Positions 1-8,769 are shown, counted from the stretch's first letter. The stretch is DNA of 50,341 nt from an uncultured Eubacteriales bacterium (GCA_902776285.1 CACYPK010000013.1:1-50341), one strand, 5' to 3'. Made by a program: numbers and translations. Notes: generated from the letters alone by a model not told the origin.

Positions 1-95
<95 letters not shown>

Positions 96-319
96 TTTTT
101 TATTTTTTGAAAACAAATCAGGGCTTATTTTTTTGTTCTCTTTTGTGTTGTTCTGAAATTAGTACATGGCCTTTTTCTAAATCTTAATATTTGTTATGTT
201 TTTGGACACTGAAAATGGTAAAATAGTTTCGGATCTATAGGTCGCGGATTTGTCACGCTCATAGAAAACTATCACTAAGTTATTTATATGTTACTTATTG
301 TTATGGAGAGGGAATAAAA

Positions 320-2617
320 ATGAAAAAAGCATTAAGCGTTCTTCTCATAGCAGCAGCGGTATTCGGTTTCTACGGCAGCGCCGTAAGCGTAAACGACATA
401 CTTGCCTGCAAGGACTATTGGGAAGAAGCAGGTGAAAAGTCCACGGCTGACATGAACAAGCTCGAGGACGGCCTCAACCAGCTTAAGGACAACGAGCAGG
501 CCTACCTTGACGGTAAGGATCAGGTCGCTGAAGGAGAGCAGGCTCTCGCAGACGGTGAAGCTCAGTACGAACAGGGACTCGCTGATTACGCGGCGGCTCC
601 TGCAAAGCTCGCTGACGCCAGAGCGCAGATCGCGGCCGGCGAAGCGGAACTCGCGCAGGGATATGCTGATTACGCTGACGCCCCTGAATCGCTGGCTAAA
701 CTGGACAAACTGATCAAGGGACTTAAGTCAGCTGATTACGCCTTCAATGTTGAGGGACCGGACGGTGGCCCTTGCTGGAAGGAAGGCTTTGAGCACAAAG
801 TCAGCAAAAAGGTGCTTCAGGATATGGCTGCCGGCAAGGAGACCAGCGATTCTCCTGGACTCAAGCAGGCCAGAGAATTCCTGACACAGGTAGTTGAGCA
901 GAAGAAAGACATGCTCGACGCGGCTGCAACCATGGGCGGCATGAAGAGCAGCCTGTCAAAGAAGATCCTCAAGGCACACACCTATACCCAGTTCAAGGAA
1001 GCTCTCAGCAGCGGCATCAAGCCTCTTGCTACAGCGGCAACGAAGCTTGAAGGCATGAGTGGTACAGTCAAAGAAGCAGTTGCAGAAAATGCCGAGGGAT
1101 TCGAAAAAGCAAAAGGCGCGCTTGCTATGCCTGCAGCTCAGAGAGAGGGCTTTGCAGATAAGTTAAATGAATTGCTGGGTGGAATCGACCTTGTCCTCGG
1201 TATGAATGTCCCTGAAAGCACGACAATCGATCAGCTGGAAGCAATGATTCCTAGTCTGCCAGAAGGATATCAGACAAAAGTACAGAATATGGTAGCAGGT
1301 ATCAGGGGTTATAAGCTGGGGGATACCCTTAAAGAGGCAAAAGCAAATGCTACAGCAGGATATCCGCTCTATTCAGATCCTAAGGCAGTAATAACGGCAG
1401 GCATTAATGACGCACTTGCAGGACTTGGCGGCACAAGCAGTCTGGGAATGGTCGAGAGCCTTGATAAAGATCTGTACGATTCTTTGACAAAGGATATCGC
1501 TATCCTCACACAGCAGGTTACCGTAGATGATCCTACATTCAGCGCCACTATCGATCAGTTCGCGGCTGACATGACAACTCTGGCCGGCGCGCTCAAGGCG
1601 GCTGCCGAAGTGGCAGATAGCACAAGCGGCACATTCCAGACATGGTGCGATGGCTTCGATCAGCTTGACGCAGGTCAGAGAATGCTCGGCCTTGGTACTA
1701 ACCTGGATGACACAGGTCTGAGATTCGCGTTCCAGAGCATGCTCACAAACAAGACTCTTAAGACCGCGATCCAGCAGAACGCTCCTTCACTGATCCCTAT
1801 GATCAGACTGTTCAGTTATCCTACGGTACTTCCTGTCGAGACATTCGATCACTTCGACAGTGACATGCATACTATTACCGACACTCTCATCCCGGCACTT
1901 CTTCCGATCCTTCAGGGTGTAAAGGCTGAAGGTGAGAAGTCGTACAGAGAAGCTCCGGGCAAACTGGCGGCAGGTGAAGCTGCTCTTGCTGATGGTAAGA
2001 GACAGTATGCTGAGGGACTCGCAAGCTATGAAGCAGCTCCGGCTCAGCTGGCAGAAGCAGAGCAGATGCTTGCTGACGGACGCGCTCAGCTCGAAGACGG
2101 TAAAGCTCAGCTCGCTCAGTACGAAGACGGTGAACAGCAGGTCAGAGATGGTCTTGCAACACTCTTCAACACTGAAGCAGATCTTGACCTCGAAAGTATT
2201 GCCGACAGACTCGGCGGCGACGGCGACTTTGATAACGGTGACGACCACCTCGATCTTGACGAGGGACTTGCGGCAGTTGATGTCGGCAGAGGCTATCAGG
2301 CTGATGACGGCGTGCTTATCACAAAGGAGATCATGGCCAGAGCAGTCGGTACAGCCGGCCTCCTCGGCGCAGGTGTACTCGCAGTACTCGCGGCTATCCT
2401 GTCCTTCCTCAAGAAGAACAAGGGTGCAGGCATTGCAGCTATACTCGCTGCGGCAGCAGGCGCATTCGGCGCGGCTTACGGCTCGGGCGCAGGCACATAC
2501 TTCTCTGACATCGCAGGCTCGAATGTAGGATCCATGGCATGGATCGCAGCGGGCGTTGTCGGCGGAGTCGCGCTCATCCACGCGATCGTTCATTTCGCAT
2601 CGCCAAAGAACGCGTAA
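320..2617 (+). CDS. membrane-anchored protein with LxxG coiled-coil repeats (YhgE/Pip-like repeat type)
   Basis: A 765-residue protein of unknown function. It starts with a hydrophobic leader (about residues 1-25). Two blocks of Ala/Gly/Leu-rich repeats with spaced LxxG or xxxLxDG units lie at about residues 45-130 and 533-615. They flank a roughly 400-residue central domain that I do not recognise. An Asp-rich loop (DGDFDNGDD, about residues 635-645) could bind calcium. The last 95 residues hold three hydrophobic segments, so the C-terminus sits in the membrane. The repeats resemble the x-x-x-Leu-x-x-Gly heptads of YhgE/Pip-type proteins. ATG 320 follows GGAGAGGG at 305-312 with good spacing. 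It stands alone between the rRNA operon and a strong terminator; I see no convincing promoter in the 220 bases upstream. Confidence 0.8.
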   Translation: MKKALSVLLIAAAVFGFYGSAVSVNDILACKDYWEEAGEKSTADMNKLEDGLNQLKDNEQAYLDGKDQVAEGEQALADGEAQYEQGLADYAAAPAKLADARAQIAAGEAELAQGYADYADAPESLAKLDKLIKGLKSADYAFNVEGPDGGPCWKEGFEHKVSKKVLQDMAAGKETSDSPGLKQAREFLTQVVEQKKDMLDAAATMGGMKSSLSKKILKAHTYTQFKEALSSGIKPLATAATKLEGMSGTVKEAVAENAEGFEKAKGALAMPAAQREGFADKLNELLGGIDLVLGMNVPESTTIDQLEAMIPSLPEGYQTKVQNMVAGIRGYKLGDTLKEAKANATAGYPLYSDPKAVITAGINDALAGLGGTSSLGMVESLDKDLYDSLTKDIAILTQQVTVDDPTFSATIDQFAADMTTLAGALKAAAEVADSTSGTFQTWCDGFDQLDAGQRMLGLGTNLDDTGLRFAFQSMLTNKTLKTAIQQNAPSLIPMIRLFSYPTVLPVETFDHFDSDMHTITDTLIPALLPILQGVKAEGEKSYREAPGKLAAGEAALADGKRQYAEGLASYEAAPAQLAEAEQMLADGRAQLEDGKAQLAQYEDGEQQVRDGLATLFNTEADLDLESIADRLGGDGDFDNGDDHLDLDEGLAAVDVGRGYQADDGVLITKEIMARAVGTAGLLGAGVLAVLAAILSFLKKNKGAGIAAILAAAAGAFGAAYGSGAGTYFSDIAGSNVGSMAWIAAGVVGGVALIHAIVHFASPKNA

Positions 2618-2650
2618 CCGTTTGATGCGAGCGGACAACTGAAAAGATAC

Positions 2651-2683
2651 AAAGAGACGGGCAGCAGCCCGTCTCTTTTTTTG
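2651..2683 (+). terminator. rho-independent terminator of the repeat-protein gene
   Basis: A perfect 10-bp stem (AGAGACGGGC 2653-2662 with GCCCGTCTCT 2667-2676) around a 4-base loop is followed at once by a run of T. It lies 34 bases after the stop codon of the upstream gene. Confidence 0.93.
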
Positions 2684-2808
2684 CTGCAAAAATTGTACGT
2701 GAAAAATACAAGAATCTTTTTTGCATGGGATCCGGCAAAAAATGACCGGCATCCGACAATGATCGACCGAAATGGAAGAAGTAGCCAAAACGCAGTGATT
2801 TCAAGGCG

Positions 2809-2836
2809 TTGACAGACTTTTTGCAGCAGTTAGAAT
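2809..2836 (+). promoter_or_regulatory. sigma-A-type promoter of the adhesin operon
   Basis: TTGACA (2809-2814), a 16-base spacer and TAGAAT (2831-2836). Transcription would begin near 2843. This rules out an ATG at 2835, which lies inside the -10 box, and supports the start at 2889. About 125 bases upstream of it, back to the terminator, hold nothing else I can name. Confidence 0.75.
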
Positions 2837-2888
2837 GAGTGCATCACACCACCGGAGACCGGAAAAAATGATGAAAGGAACACTCATT

Positions 2889-5693
2889 ATGTCTGAAAAA
2901 ATGTCAACACACACTTACTGTCCGGAGCATAAGAGGCGGGCATCTGCCTCCGCGCTGATCATGATCCTGGCGCTGGTCTGCTTTTTTTGCGCAGGCATCA
3001 TCGAAGGGCCGGCGCATGCCGCAAGCGCAAACGGCCGTTACAGCCTTAAGGGAGCAAAGTATCAGCTTTATACCAACAAAGCCTGCTCTGCCAAGGCCAA
3101 GGACGCTGACGGGAAAAATGCCGTTCTTACAACAAACGTAAAGGGAGACTCAAACACGCTCAGGATGGAACCGGGCACTTACTACGCGAAGGAAGTCACG
3201 GCAAGCAAGGGCTACAAGTTAGATAGCAAAGTCTATACCGTGAAGATAACGGAGTCGGATACTTTGTCAGATCCAGCGACCTTCACATCGACAGAAGAGC
3301 CTCTGTACGGAACACCTGAATTCAGGCTTTACAAAACGACTGATGAAGAGGGATATGACTACGAAGACCTGCTCGGCGCTGAATTCACGGTAAAGTATTA
3401 CGATGTAAGCGCCAAGGCGGATATAGCGGGAGCCAAACCGAGAGACCAGTGGACTTTCGCGGTGACTCAAAAGGAAGTCTCCGGCGGAGAAGGAGATCAG
3501 GAGGAACGCTGTGCCGGCTTCGACTGGCAGACAGACACCCCGGTCTCGTACAGTCATCAGGGCAGCGGAACGTTCTATATGGCAGGGGGGAAAAGAGTCC
3601 TGCCGCTGGGGTGGTTCACTATCGAGGAGACAAAAGCTCCGGCGGGGTTCAGGCTCTCGGATAAGATCTGCTATGGGCGCGTGATCGAAGATTCCGGCAG
3701 CGGTGAAGCCATAGTCCGGATAGAAGGAGCTGACGCGTTCGGCAGTCATGTAAGAGAGCTGACGATCAAGAATGAGCTCAGTACCACAAGCATCAAAAAG
3801 GCGGACGCGGATACAGGCGAAGCAGTGAGCGGAGCTACACTGCAGCTACTGAAGGACGGCACGGTCATAGATGAATGGGTCACTGATGAAGAGGCGCATA
3901 TAATAAAAGGCCTTGATGCCGGCACATACACGCTGCGCGAGCTGAGCGCTCCATACGGCTACGACATCGCAGAGGACATGACGTTTACCATCAAGGAAGG
4001 ACAGGACACATCTGTAGAGATGGTCAATGTACCGCTCACCATCAAAACAACGGCAACTGACGCCGCCACCGGAAAACATCTGGGAAGCGTCCGGAAGGAC
4101 GAGACCATCATTGACAGCGTACATCTGACAGGACTGTACGAAGGCCGTGAATACAGGGTGAGCGGAAAGCTGATGGATAAAAGCACAGGTAAAAGCATAA
4201 AGAATGCTGACGGGAGCGATGTCACCGCGTCAACGGATTTCACGGCGACAGCGGAAACGATGGATATAGAGGTTGAATTCACCGTTGACTCGTCATCGTT
4301 CCGTGCGGGAAGCAAGACCGTGGTCTTTGAGACGCTGTACCGCAAGTCGCAGGTCCACGACGAGACAGTGCCCGCGGAGATACAGGAGCACAGCGACATA
4401 GACGATGAGGCGCAGACCATCATATATCCCGGGATAACGACCTCGGCTGCGGATAAGTCAACAGGTACGCAGAACATGCTCACCGGAGAAGAAACCGTAA
4501 TCGAAGATACCGTGAAATATAAGGGGCTTATCACGGGTGAGGAGTACACCATAGAGGGCGAACTCTACGATAAAGCAACGGGCAGCCTGACAGGGATAAA
4601 GAGCGAAGCTACGTTTACGGCTGAAGCGGAGAACGGTACGGAGAAGCTGGATTTCAGCTTTGATTCAGGCGGCATGGAGGGACATGCTCTTGTGGTTTTC
4701 GAGACTCTCAGGAGCGGTGATGTCACGCTCGTTGAGCATGATGATCCCGCCAATCACGATCAGACCGTATACGCGCCTAAGATAAAGACGACCGCGAAGG
4801 CTCAGGAAGGCAACCGTGAGATAAAGGATGTGATCTCTTACGAGAACCTTCTGCAAGGGCAGGCCTACGTGTTCAGGGGCTGGCTTGTGGATACCGCGAC
4901 CGGAGCTAAGGTACCGGACTCTGACGGCAGCGTGACGCTTACGCCGGAAGAAGAGACATCGGGAAAGATAGAGATGATCCTGAATGCGGAGAAGTATGAA
5001 AATATGCAAGGCCATAGCCTGACTGCTTTTGAGGAGCTCTACATGATAATCAGCAAGGACGGCAAGGATACGGAGCGGCTCGTGGCTGAACACAAGGACA
5101 CGGGAGACAAGAAACAGACGGCAGGTATATATCAGGATCTTGTCATAAAGAAAAAGGTCAGAGGCGGCGGGGACCGCAGAAGGACGTTCTCGTTCACCAT
5201 CTCGTTCACCCATCTGGTGCCTGACACCGCATATGAGATAGAAGGCGATGATGCCAAGACATTCATGTCGGATCCGTCGGGAAAGGCGAACGTTCCGTTG
5301 GGCCTGGCGTCAGGCGGGCAGGTGACGGTAAAACAGCTTCCTAAAGGCGCGCAGTACCGGATCACCGAAAAAGCGTCAGACCACGTAGCCTCGTTCAGTA
5401 TCAGCTCGGAAGATATGGAGAATAAGGGAGCGAAGATCGCAAAGGCTACAGGAAGCAACAGCGCCGATACTTCCCGAGATCTCACTACAGCGCATGAGAC
5501 AGTAGATCTTCTTGACGGGACCGTAGTGGTCAAGTGGGAGAACAGCAGACACATCATATCGCCGGAGACAGGCGATATAAGCGGACTTGTGACATATTCC
5601 GTCCTGGCATTCGCGGCGGCGGCAGCCCTCGCGGTATTTACCGCCGGACGCATGATCAACAAGAGAAAGGAGATTAGAAATGAAAAGCACTGA
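2889..5693 (+). CDS. cell-wall-anchored SpaA/VaFE-repeat surface protein lacking the first strand of its first SpaA domain
   Basis: About 934 residues. ATG 2889 follows AAAGGAA (2874-2880) with 8-base spacing. The signal peptide ends near AHA-AS. The mature chain then opens directly with NGRYSLKGAKYQLYT, the second strand of a SpaA/CnaB domain, so the Lys-bearing first strand is absent. Two more complete SpaA-like domains follow (FRLYKTTD with IEETKAPAGF; SIKKADAD with LRELSAPYGY), both keeping the Lys/Glu pattern of self-made isopeptide bonds. Next come at least three VaFE repeats of the Thr-Gln ester-bond type (VVFETLY then HxDxxDxxQT). A Spy0128-like domain precedes the sorting signal SPETGD, a hydrophobic span and a basic tail. 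It is likely a sortase substrate on the cell surface; no sortase gene is in the window. Its last 14 bases overlap the thioester-domain gene. Confidence 0.88.
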   Translation: MSEKMSTHTYCPEHKRRASASALIMILALVCFFCAGIIEGPAHAASANGRYSLKGAKYQLYTNKACSAKAKDADGKNAVLTTNVKGDSNTLRMEPGTYYAKEVTASKGYKLDSKVYTVKITESDTLSDPATFTSTEEPLYGTPEFRLYKTTDEEGYDYEDLLGAEFTVKYYDVSAKADIAGAKPRDQWTFAVTQKEVSGGEGDQEERCAGFDWQTDTPVSYSHQGSGTFYMAGGKRVLPLGWFTIEETKAPAGFRLSDKICYGRVIEDSGSGEAIVRIEGADAFGSHVRELTIKNELSTTSIKKADADTGEAVSGATLQLLKDGTVIDEWVTDEEAHIIKGLDAGTYTLRELSAPYGYDIAEDMTFTIKEGQDTSVEMVNVPLTIKTTATDAATGKHLGSVRKDETIIDSVHLTGLYEGREYRVSGKLMDKSTGKSIKNADGSDVTASTDFTATAETMDIEVEFTVDSSSFRAGSKTVVFETLYRKSQVHDETVPAEIQEHSDIDDEAQTIIYPGITTSAADKSTGTQNMLTGEETVIEDTVKYKGLITGEEYTIEGELYDKATGSLTGIKSEATFTAEAENGTEKLDFSFDSGGMEGHALVVFETLRSGDVTLVEHDDPANHDQTVYAPKIKTTAKAQEGNREIKDVISYENLLQGQAYVFRGWLVDTATGAKVPDSDGSVTLTPEEETSGKIEMILNAEKYENMQGHSLTAFEELYMIISKDGKDTERLVAEHKDTGDKKQTAGIYQDLVIKKKVRGGGDRRRTFSFTISFTHLVPDTAYEIEGDDAKTFMSDPSGKANVPLGLASGGQVTVKQLPKGAQYRITEKASDHVASFSISSEDMENKGAKIAKATGSNSADTSRDLTTAHETVDLLDGTVVVKWENSRHIISPETGDISGLVTYSVLAFAAAAALAVFTAGRMINKRKEIRNEKH

Positions 5694-6369
5694 TCCGTAT
5701 GGAAACCTTCCGGGAGGAAAGAAAAGCGTGATATGCGTTTTAGCGATACTCATGATGATGTTCCTCGCAGATCCGTCATCCGCAATGGCTGACAAGGTAT
5801 CGTACACCGCATGGAGAGAAGGTTCCGCGGCGGGAGAGACTACCATTTTCAGTGTCGTCTCCGAAGGGACGACATACACCGGGACATGCGCGAGGCAGGG
5901 TGTCGCAATGAGCCCTTCAGGTACTGCCGCGGTATCCAAAATATCCAATAACAGCAAGGTGGCTAAGCTGGTATATCACTACGCCATAGAGCTCGGCGGC
6001 TCAAACTGGTGGACAAGCGGCCATAAGACCGATAAGGTCGGAACGATCCTGGGGATGCCGAGCGATGACGCGACGAATGTTACAAAAAGAGCCATGATAG
6101 AATGCTTCTGCCAGATCTACAACATGGGAGCCTCGTCATGGTACAGCACCATCACGAATCCCAACAGCGGAGGCATGGCGACGGACACGGCGGCAAGGAT
6201 AAGGGACTTTTATCAGAATGAAGACGTCAGCAATATAAGCGTGCCGGGAGGCTTTGAGATATGGTACGCGGACGCCGGCAATGCCCAGCCGTTCATTCTT
6301 TGGGCGTACAATCCGGTGGGCTACGTAAAGGTGAAAAAGAAATCGGGAGGTACATCTATAACAGGATAA
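5680..6369 (+). CDS. secreted thioester-domain (TQXA-like) protein ending in a lone SpaA first strand
   Basis: A 229-residue protein with an N-terminal signal peptide (hydrophobic core about residues 17-31, cut near SAMA-DK). The body resembles the thioester domain of Gram-positive adhesins, in which a Cys and a Gln side chain form a reactive thioester that can bind host proteins. Candidates are the Cys in TCARQGVAMSPSGT (about residue 69) and the Gln in ECFCQIYNM. The protein stops at GYVKVKKKSGGTSITG, the Lys-rich strand that in one-chain homologues leads straight into a SpaA domain starting NGxYSLxGA. It has no sorting signal or membrane anchor. ATG 5680 has an AAGGAG site and overlaps the upstream gene by 14 bases, so the two are translationally coupled. 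The family call rests on motif shape; a search would settle it. Confidence 0.75.
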   Translation: MKSTDPYGNLPGGKKSVICVLAILMMMFLADPSSAMADKVSYTAWREGSAAGETTIFSVVSEGTTYTGTCARQGVAMSPSGTAAVSKISNNSKVAKLVYHYAIELGGSNWWTSGHKTDKVGTILGMPSDDATNVTKRAMIECFCQIYNMGASSWYSTITNPNSGGMATDTAARIRDFYQNEDVSNISVPGGFEIWYADAGNAQPFILWAYNPVGYVKVKKKSGGTSITG

Positions 6370-6371
6370 AA

Positions 6372-6396
6372 GCTGTCAAAGAAAATGTTTGACAGC
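6372..6396 (+). repeat. perfect 9-bp inverted repeat after the adhesin operon
   Basis: GCTGTCAAA (6372-6380) and TTTGACAGC (6388-6396) around 7 bases, right after the stop of the thioester gene. No T-run follows, so it is a weak terminator at best. Its right arm contains the -35 box of the next promoter, so it could also act as an operator. Confidence 0.7.
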
Positions 6397-6417
6397 AGTA
6401 CAAAGAGATGTTATTAT
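6389..6417 (+). promoter_or_regulatory. promoter of the ylxM-ffh operon
   Basis: TTGACA (6389-6394), a 17-base spacer and TATTAT (6412-6417): a near-ideal housekeeping promoter. The transcript would start near 6424, inside the hairpin at 6421-6451. Confidence 0.8.
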
Positions 6418-6420
6418 ATG

Positions 6421-6451
6421 GCGGTGTGGTCAGCAGGGTTGACCATGCCGC
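6421..6451 (+). other. hairpin in the ylxM leader
   Basis: GCGGTGTGGTCA (6421-6432) pairs with TGACCATGCCGC (6440-6451), with two G-T type pairs in the middle. It sits at the expected 5' end of the ylxM mRNA and may stabilise it. It does not carry the conserved loop of SRP RNA, so it is not ffs. Confidence 0.5.
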
Positions 6452-6475
6452 TGATCATTTTGACGGAGATCCGTG

Positions 6476-6820
6476 ATGAAAGACGACATAGAAAGAGTTG
6501 AATACGCGAGCATGCTATATGACTTTTACGGCAGCCTTCTGAGTGAGGCGCAAAGCGAAGTCATGGCGCTCTATCACGAAGACAACCTGTCGCTTTCGGA
6601 GATCGCCGAAGAACTCGGGCAGACACGCCAGGCAGTCCACTATACACTGAGGAAAGCGGAGAAGGCGCTCGAGTCATACGAAGAAAAACTCGGACTGATA
6701 AACTCATACAGAGAAAACCAGAAACTGGCGGCGCTTGCCGCTGAGATCCTGGAGAGATCGGGCGCTTCGAAGAAAGAGGCGACAGATCTGAAGAAGATCA
6801 TCAACCGGCTGGCAGAATAA
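6476..6820 (+). CDS. ylxM: YlxM-type putative helix-turn-helix protein of the SRP operon
   Basis: About 114 residues. The middle (LSLSEIAEELGQTRQAVHYT) is a sigma-70 region-4-like helix-turn-helix, as in the YlxM/p13 family, which lies next to ffh in many Bacillota and is thought to help SRP-dependent export. ATG 6476 is preferred over GTG 6473 because the GGAG at 6465-6468 then has 7-base spacing. Ten bases separate it from ffh, so the two are co-transcribed. Confidence 0.9.
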   Translation: MKDDIERVEYASMLYDFYGSLLSEAQSEVMALYHEDNLSLSEIAEELGQTRQAVHYTLRKAEKALESYEEKLGLINSYRENQKLAALAAEILERSGASKKEATDLKKIINRLAE

Positions 6821-6830
6821 GGACAGAAGA

Positions 6831-8174
6831 ATGGCATTCGAAGGATTATCCGAAAAACTACAAGGCGCGTTCAAGGACCTCAGAGGTCAGGGCGTTGTTT
6901 CCGAGAAGGACTTTGAGGACGCGATGCGCGTCGTCAAGATGGCTCTTCTTGAGGCAGACGTCAACTTCAAGGTCGTAAAGGAATTTGTCGCGACCGTAAA
7001 AGAAAAGGCGCTCGGCGCCGGCGTGCTCAAGAGCCTGACTCCTGACCAGATGGTCATCAAGATCGTAAAGGATGAACTGGTCGATATGATGGGCGGCACG
7101 GCAAGCAAGCTTACATTCAACCCGGGCGGATTCACGGTTATCATGCTGGTAGGTCTCCAGGGTACAGGTAAGACCACGACCGCCGGCAAACTGGCCGCGT
7201 GGCTCAAGCAGACGGGCAAGCGTCCGATGCTGGCTGCCTGCGACGTCTACAGACCTGCTGCCATCGATCAGCTGGAGATAGTCGGAAAGGCTGTCAACAC
7301 GCCGGTCTACGTCAACAGAGACACGAATGACCCGGAACAGATCGCAAGTGAAGCCGTAAGAGAAGCCCTGAGGATAGGCTGCAACGTACTCATCATAGAT
7401 ACCGCGGGACGTCTGCAGATAGACCAGGAACTTATGGACGAACTGAAGATCCTGAAGGCATCGGTCAGACCTCACGAGATACTCCTGGTAGTGGACGCCC
7501 TTACAGGTCAGGACGCTGTCAACATCGCGGACGGATTCAATCAGGCGCTCGGAGTCGACGGCATCATCATGACCAAGATGGACGGCGACTCAAGAGGCGG
7601 TGCCGCGCTTTCGGTAAAGTCAGTCACCGGCAAGCCTATCAAGTTCATGGGTACCGGCGAGAAGTACAACGCGCTCGAGCCGTTCCATCCTGACAGGATA
7701 GCGTCCAGGATACTCGGCATGGGCGACGTGATGTCACTGATCGAGCAGGCCGAGAACGCCTTTGATGAAGAGGAGACCAAAAAGCTCGAAGAGAAGATCC
7801 GCCGCAACAAGTTCGACCTTGAGGACTTTTTGGGGCAGATGAGACAGATCAACAAGCTGGGCGGACTCAGCAAGCTGATCGACATGATCCCGGGCATATC
7901 GGCTGCGCAGAAGAAGGATATAGACTTTGAAGCGGGCCGCGCGGAACTCAAAAAGTGGGAGGCAATAATCCTTTCGATGACCCCGCTCGAGAGAGCGAAG
8001 CCAAACGTGCTGAACGCTTCAAGGCGTAAGCGCATAGCTAAGGGATCCGGCCACACCGTACAGGACGTCAATCAGCTCATCAAGAAGTACGAAGAGATGA
8101 AAAAGATGACCAAGGTCATGGCCAATCCGGATTCGAAAAAGGCGCGCAGCATGATGCGCAATTTAGGATTCTGA
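6831..8174 (+). CDS. ffh: signal recognition particle GTPase Ffh
   Basis: A 447-residue SRP54 protein of normal length. With 4.5S RNA it binds signal peptides emerging from the ribosome and hands the complex to the receptor FtsY at the membrane. Order: N domain (about 1-90), G domain with P-loop GLQGTGKTT (about 107), DVYRPAA, DTAGR (about 190) and TKMDGDSRGG (about 248), then the Met-rich M domain with GLSKLIDMIPG and the RNA-binding SRRKRIAKGSG stretch (about 300-447). It is the second gene of the ylxM operon. Confidence 0.98.
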   Translation: MAFEGLSEKLQGAFKDLRGQGVVSEKDFEDAMRVVKMALLEADVNFKVVKEFVATVKEKALGAGVLKSLTPDQMVIKIVKDELVDMMGGTASKLTFNPGGFTVIMLVGLQGTGKTTTAGKLAAWLKQTGKRPMLAACDVYRPAAIDQLEIVGKAVNTPVYVNRDTNDPEQIASEAVREALRIGCNVLIIDTAGRLQIDQELMDELKILKASVRPHEILLVVDALTGQDAVNIADGFNQALGVDGIIMTKMDGDSRGGAALSVKSVTGKPIKFMGTGEKYNALEPFHPDRIASRILGMGDVMSLIEQAENAFDEEETKKLEEKIRRNKFDLEDFLGQMRQINKLGGLSKLIDMIPGISAAQKKDIDFEAGRAELKKWEAIILSMTPLERAKPNVLNASRRKRIAKGSGHTVQDVNQLIKKYEEMKKMTKVMANPDSKKARSMMRNLGF

Positions 8175-8278
8175 TACTAAAAGCCGCGCCGCAAAACGCA
8201 TTTCCGGACACAGGAACTTAAGCGGTTTGCAGAAAAGCCGCGGCATGTAAGATATAACAATTAAATGGAGGAAACAAA

Positions 8279-8521
8279 ATGGTAAAGATCAGACTTAAGA
8301 GAGTTGGAGCTCACAAGAAGCCTTTTTACAGAGTAGTCGTTGCTGACTCGAGAACACCGAGAAACGGCAAGTTCATCGAGGAGATCGGCACATACGATCC
8401 GCTGAAGGATCCAAGCGAGATCATCATCGACAACGAAGCTGCAAAGAGATGGCTCGACAACGGAGCTCAGCCGACTGATACAGTAAGAGCACTTCTCAAG
8501 AAGTCCGGCGCTATCGAATAA
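8279..8521 (+). CDS. rpsP: 30S ribosomal protein S16
   Basis: An 80-residue protein with the S16 opening [18 protein letters not shown] and the [20 protein letters not shown] signature. It is a component of the small ribosomal subunit. A GGAGG site precedes ATG 8279. The 104 bases after ffh carry a direct repeat of AAAAGCCGCG (near 8178 and 8233) but no clear terminator, so read-through from ffh is likely. The order rpsP-khpA-rimM-trmD is standard in Bacillota; rplS, often next, is not present here. Confidence 0.98.
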   Translation: MVKIRLKRVGAHKKPFYRVVVADSRTPRNGKFIEEIGTYDPLKDPSEIIIDNEAAKRWLDNGAQPTDTVRALLKKSGAIE

Positions 8522-8532
8522 GGAGGCACGGA

Positions 8533-8769
8533 ATGGGAAGTCTGGTAGAAGTAATCGCGAAAGCGCTGGTCACTAAGCCGGACGAGGTCCTTGTCACCGA
8601 AGAGACTGACGGAAGAGACATCATAGTCAAGCTTAAAGTAGCCGATGAAGATATCGGTAAGATAATAGGCAAGTCGGGAAGGATAGCTAAGGCGATCAGG
8701 ACCGTGGTAAAGGCTGCGGCGATCAAGCAGAATCTCAGAGTGTCGGTGGAGATAGTTGAAGAAGACTGA
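8533..8769 (+). CDS. khpA: KH-domain RNA-binding protein KhpA
   Basis: A 78-residue single KH domain with the GxxG loop (IIGKSGRIAKAIRTVV). In Bacillota KhpA pairs with KhpB and binds RNAs, affecting cell division and elongation. An AGGAGG site at 8521-8526 gives ideal spacing. It starts 11 bases after rpsP, and its end overlaps rimM. Confidence 0.95.
   Translation: MGSLVEVIAKALVTKPDEVLVTEETDGRDIIVKLKVADEDIGKIIGKSGRIAKAIRTVVKAAAIKQNLRVSVEIVEED

Noticed and set aside
1787..2788. Long minus-strand open frame opposite the LxxG-repeat gene
   Set aside because: It is a mirror of the codon pattern of the plus-strand gene, is Cys-rich without motifs and has no ribosome site.
2835..2888. Longer N-terminus for the SpaA/VaFE protein from ATG 2835
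   Set aside because: That ATG lies inside the -10 box of the best promoter; ATG 2889 has a ribosome site and gives a proper signal peptide.
6421..6475. 4.5S SRP RNA gene upstream of ylxM-ffh
   Set aside because: The hairpin lacks the conserved GGAA-type SRP loop and is too short.
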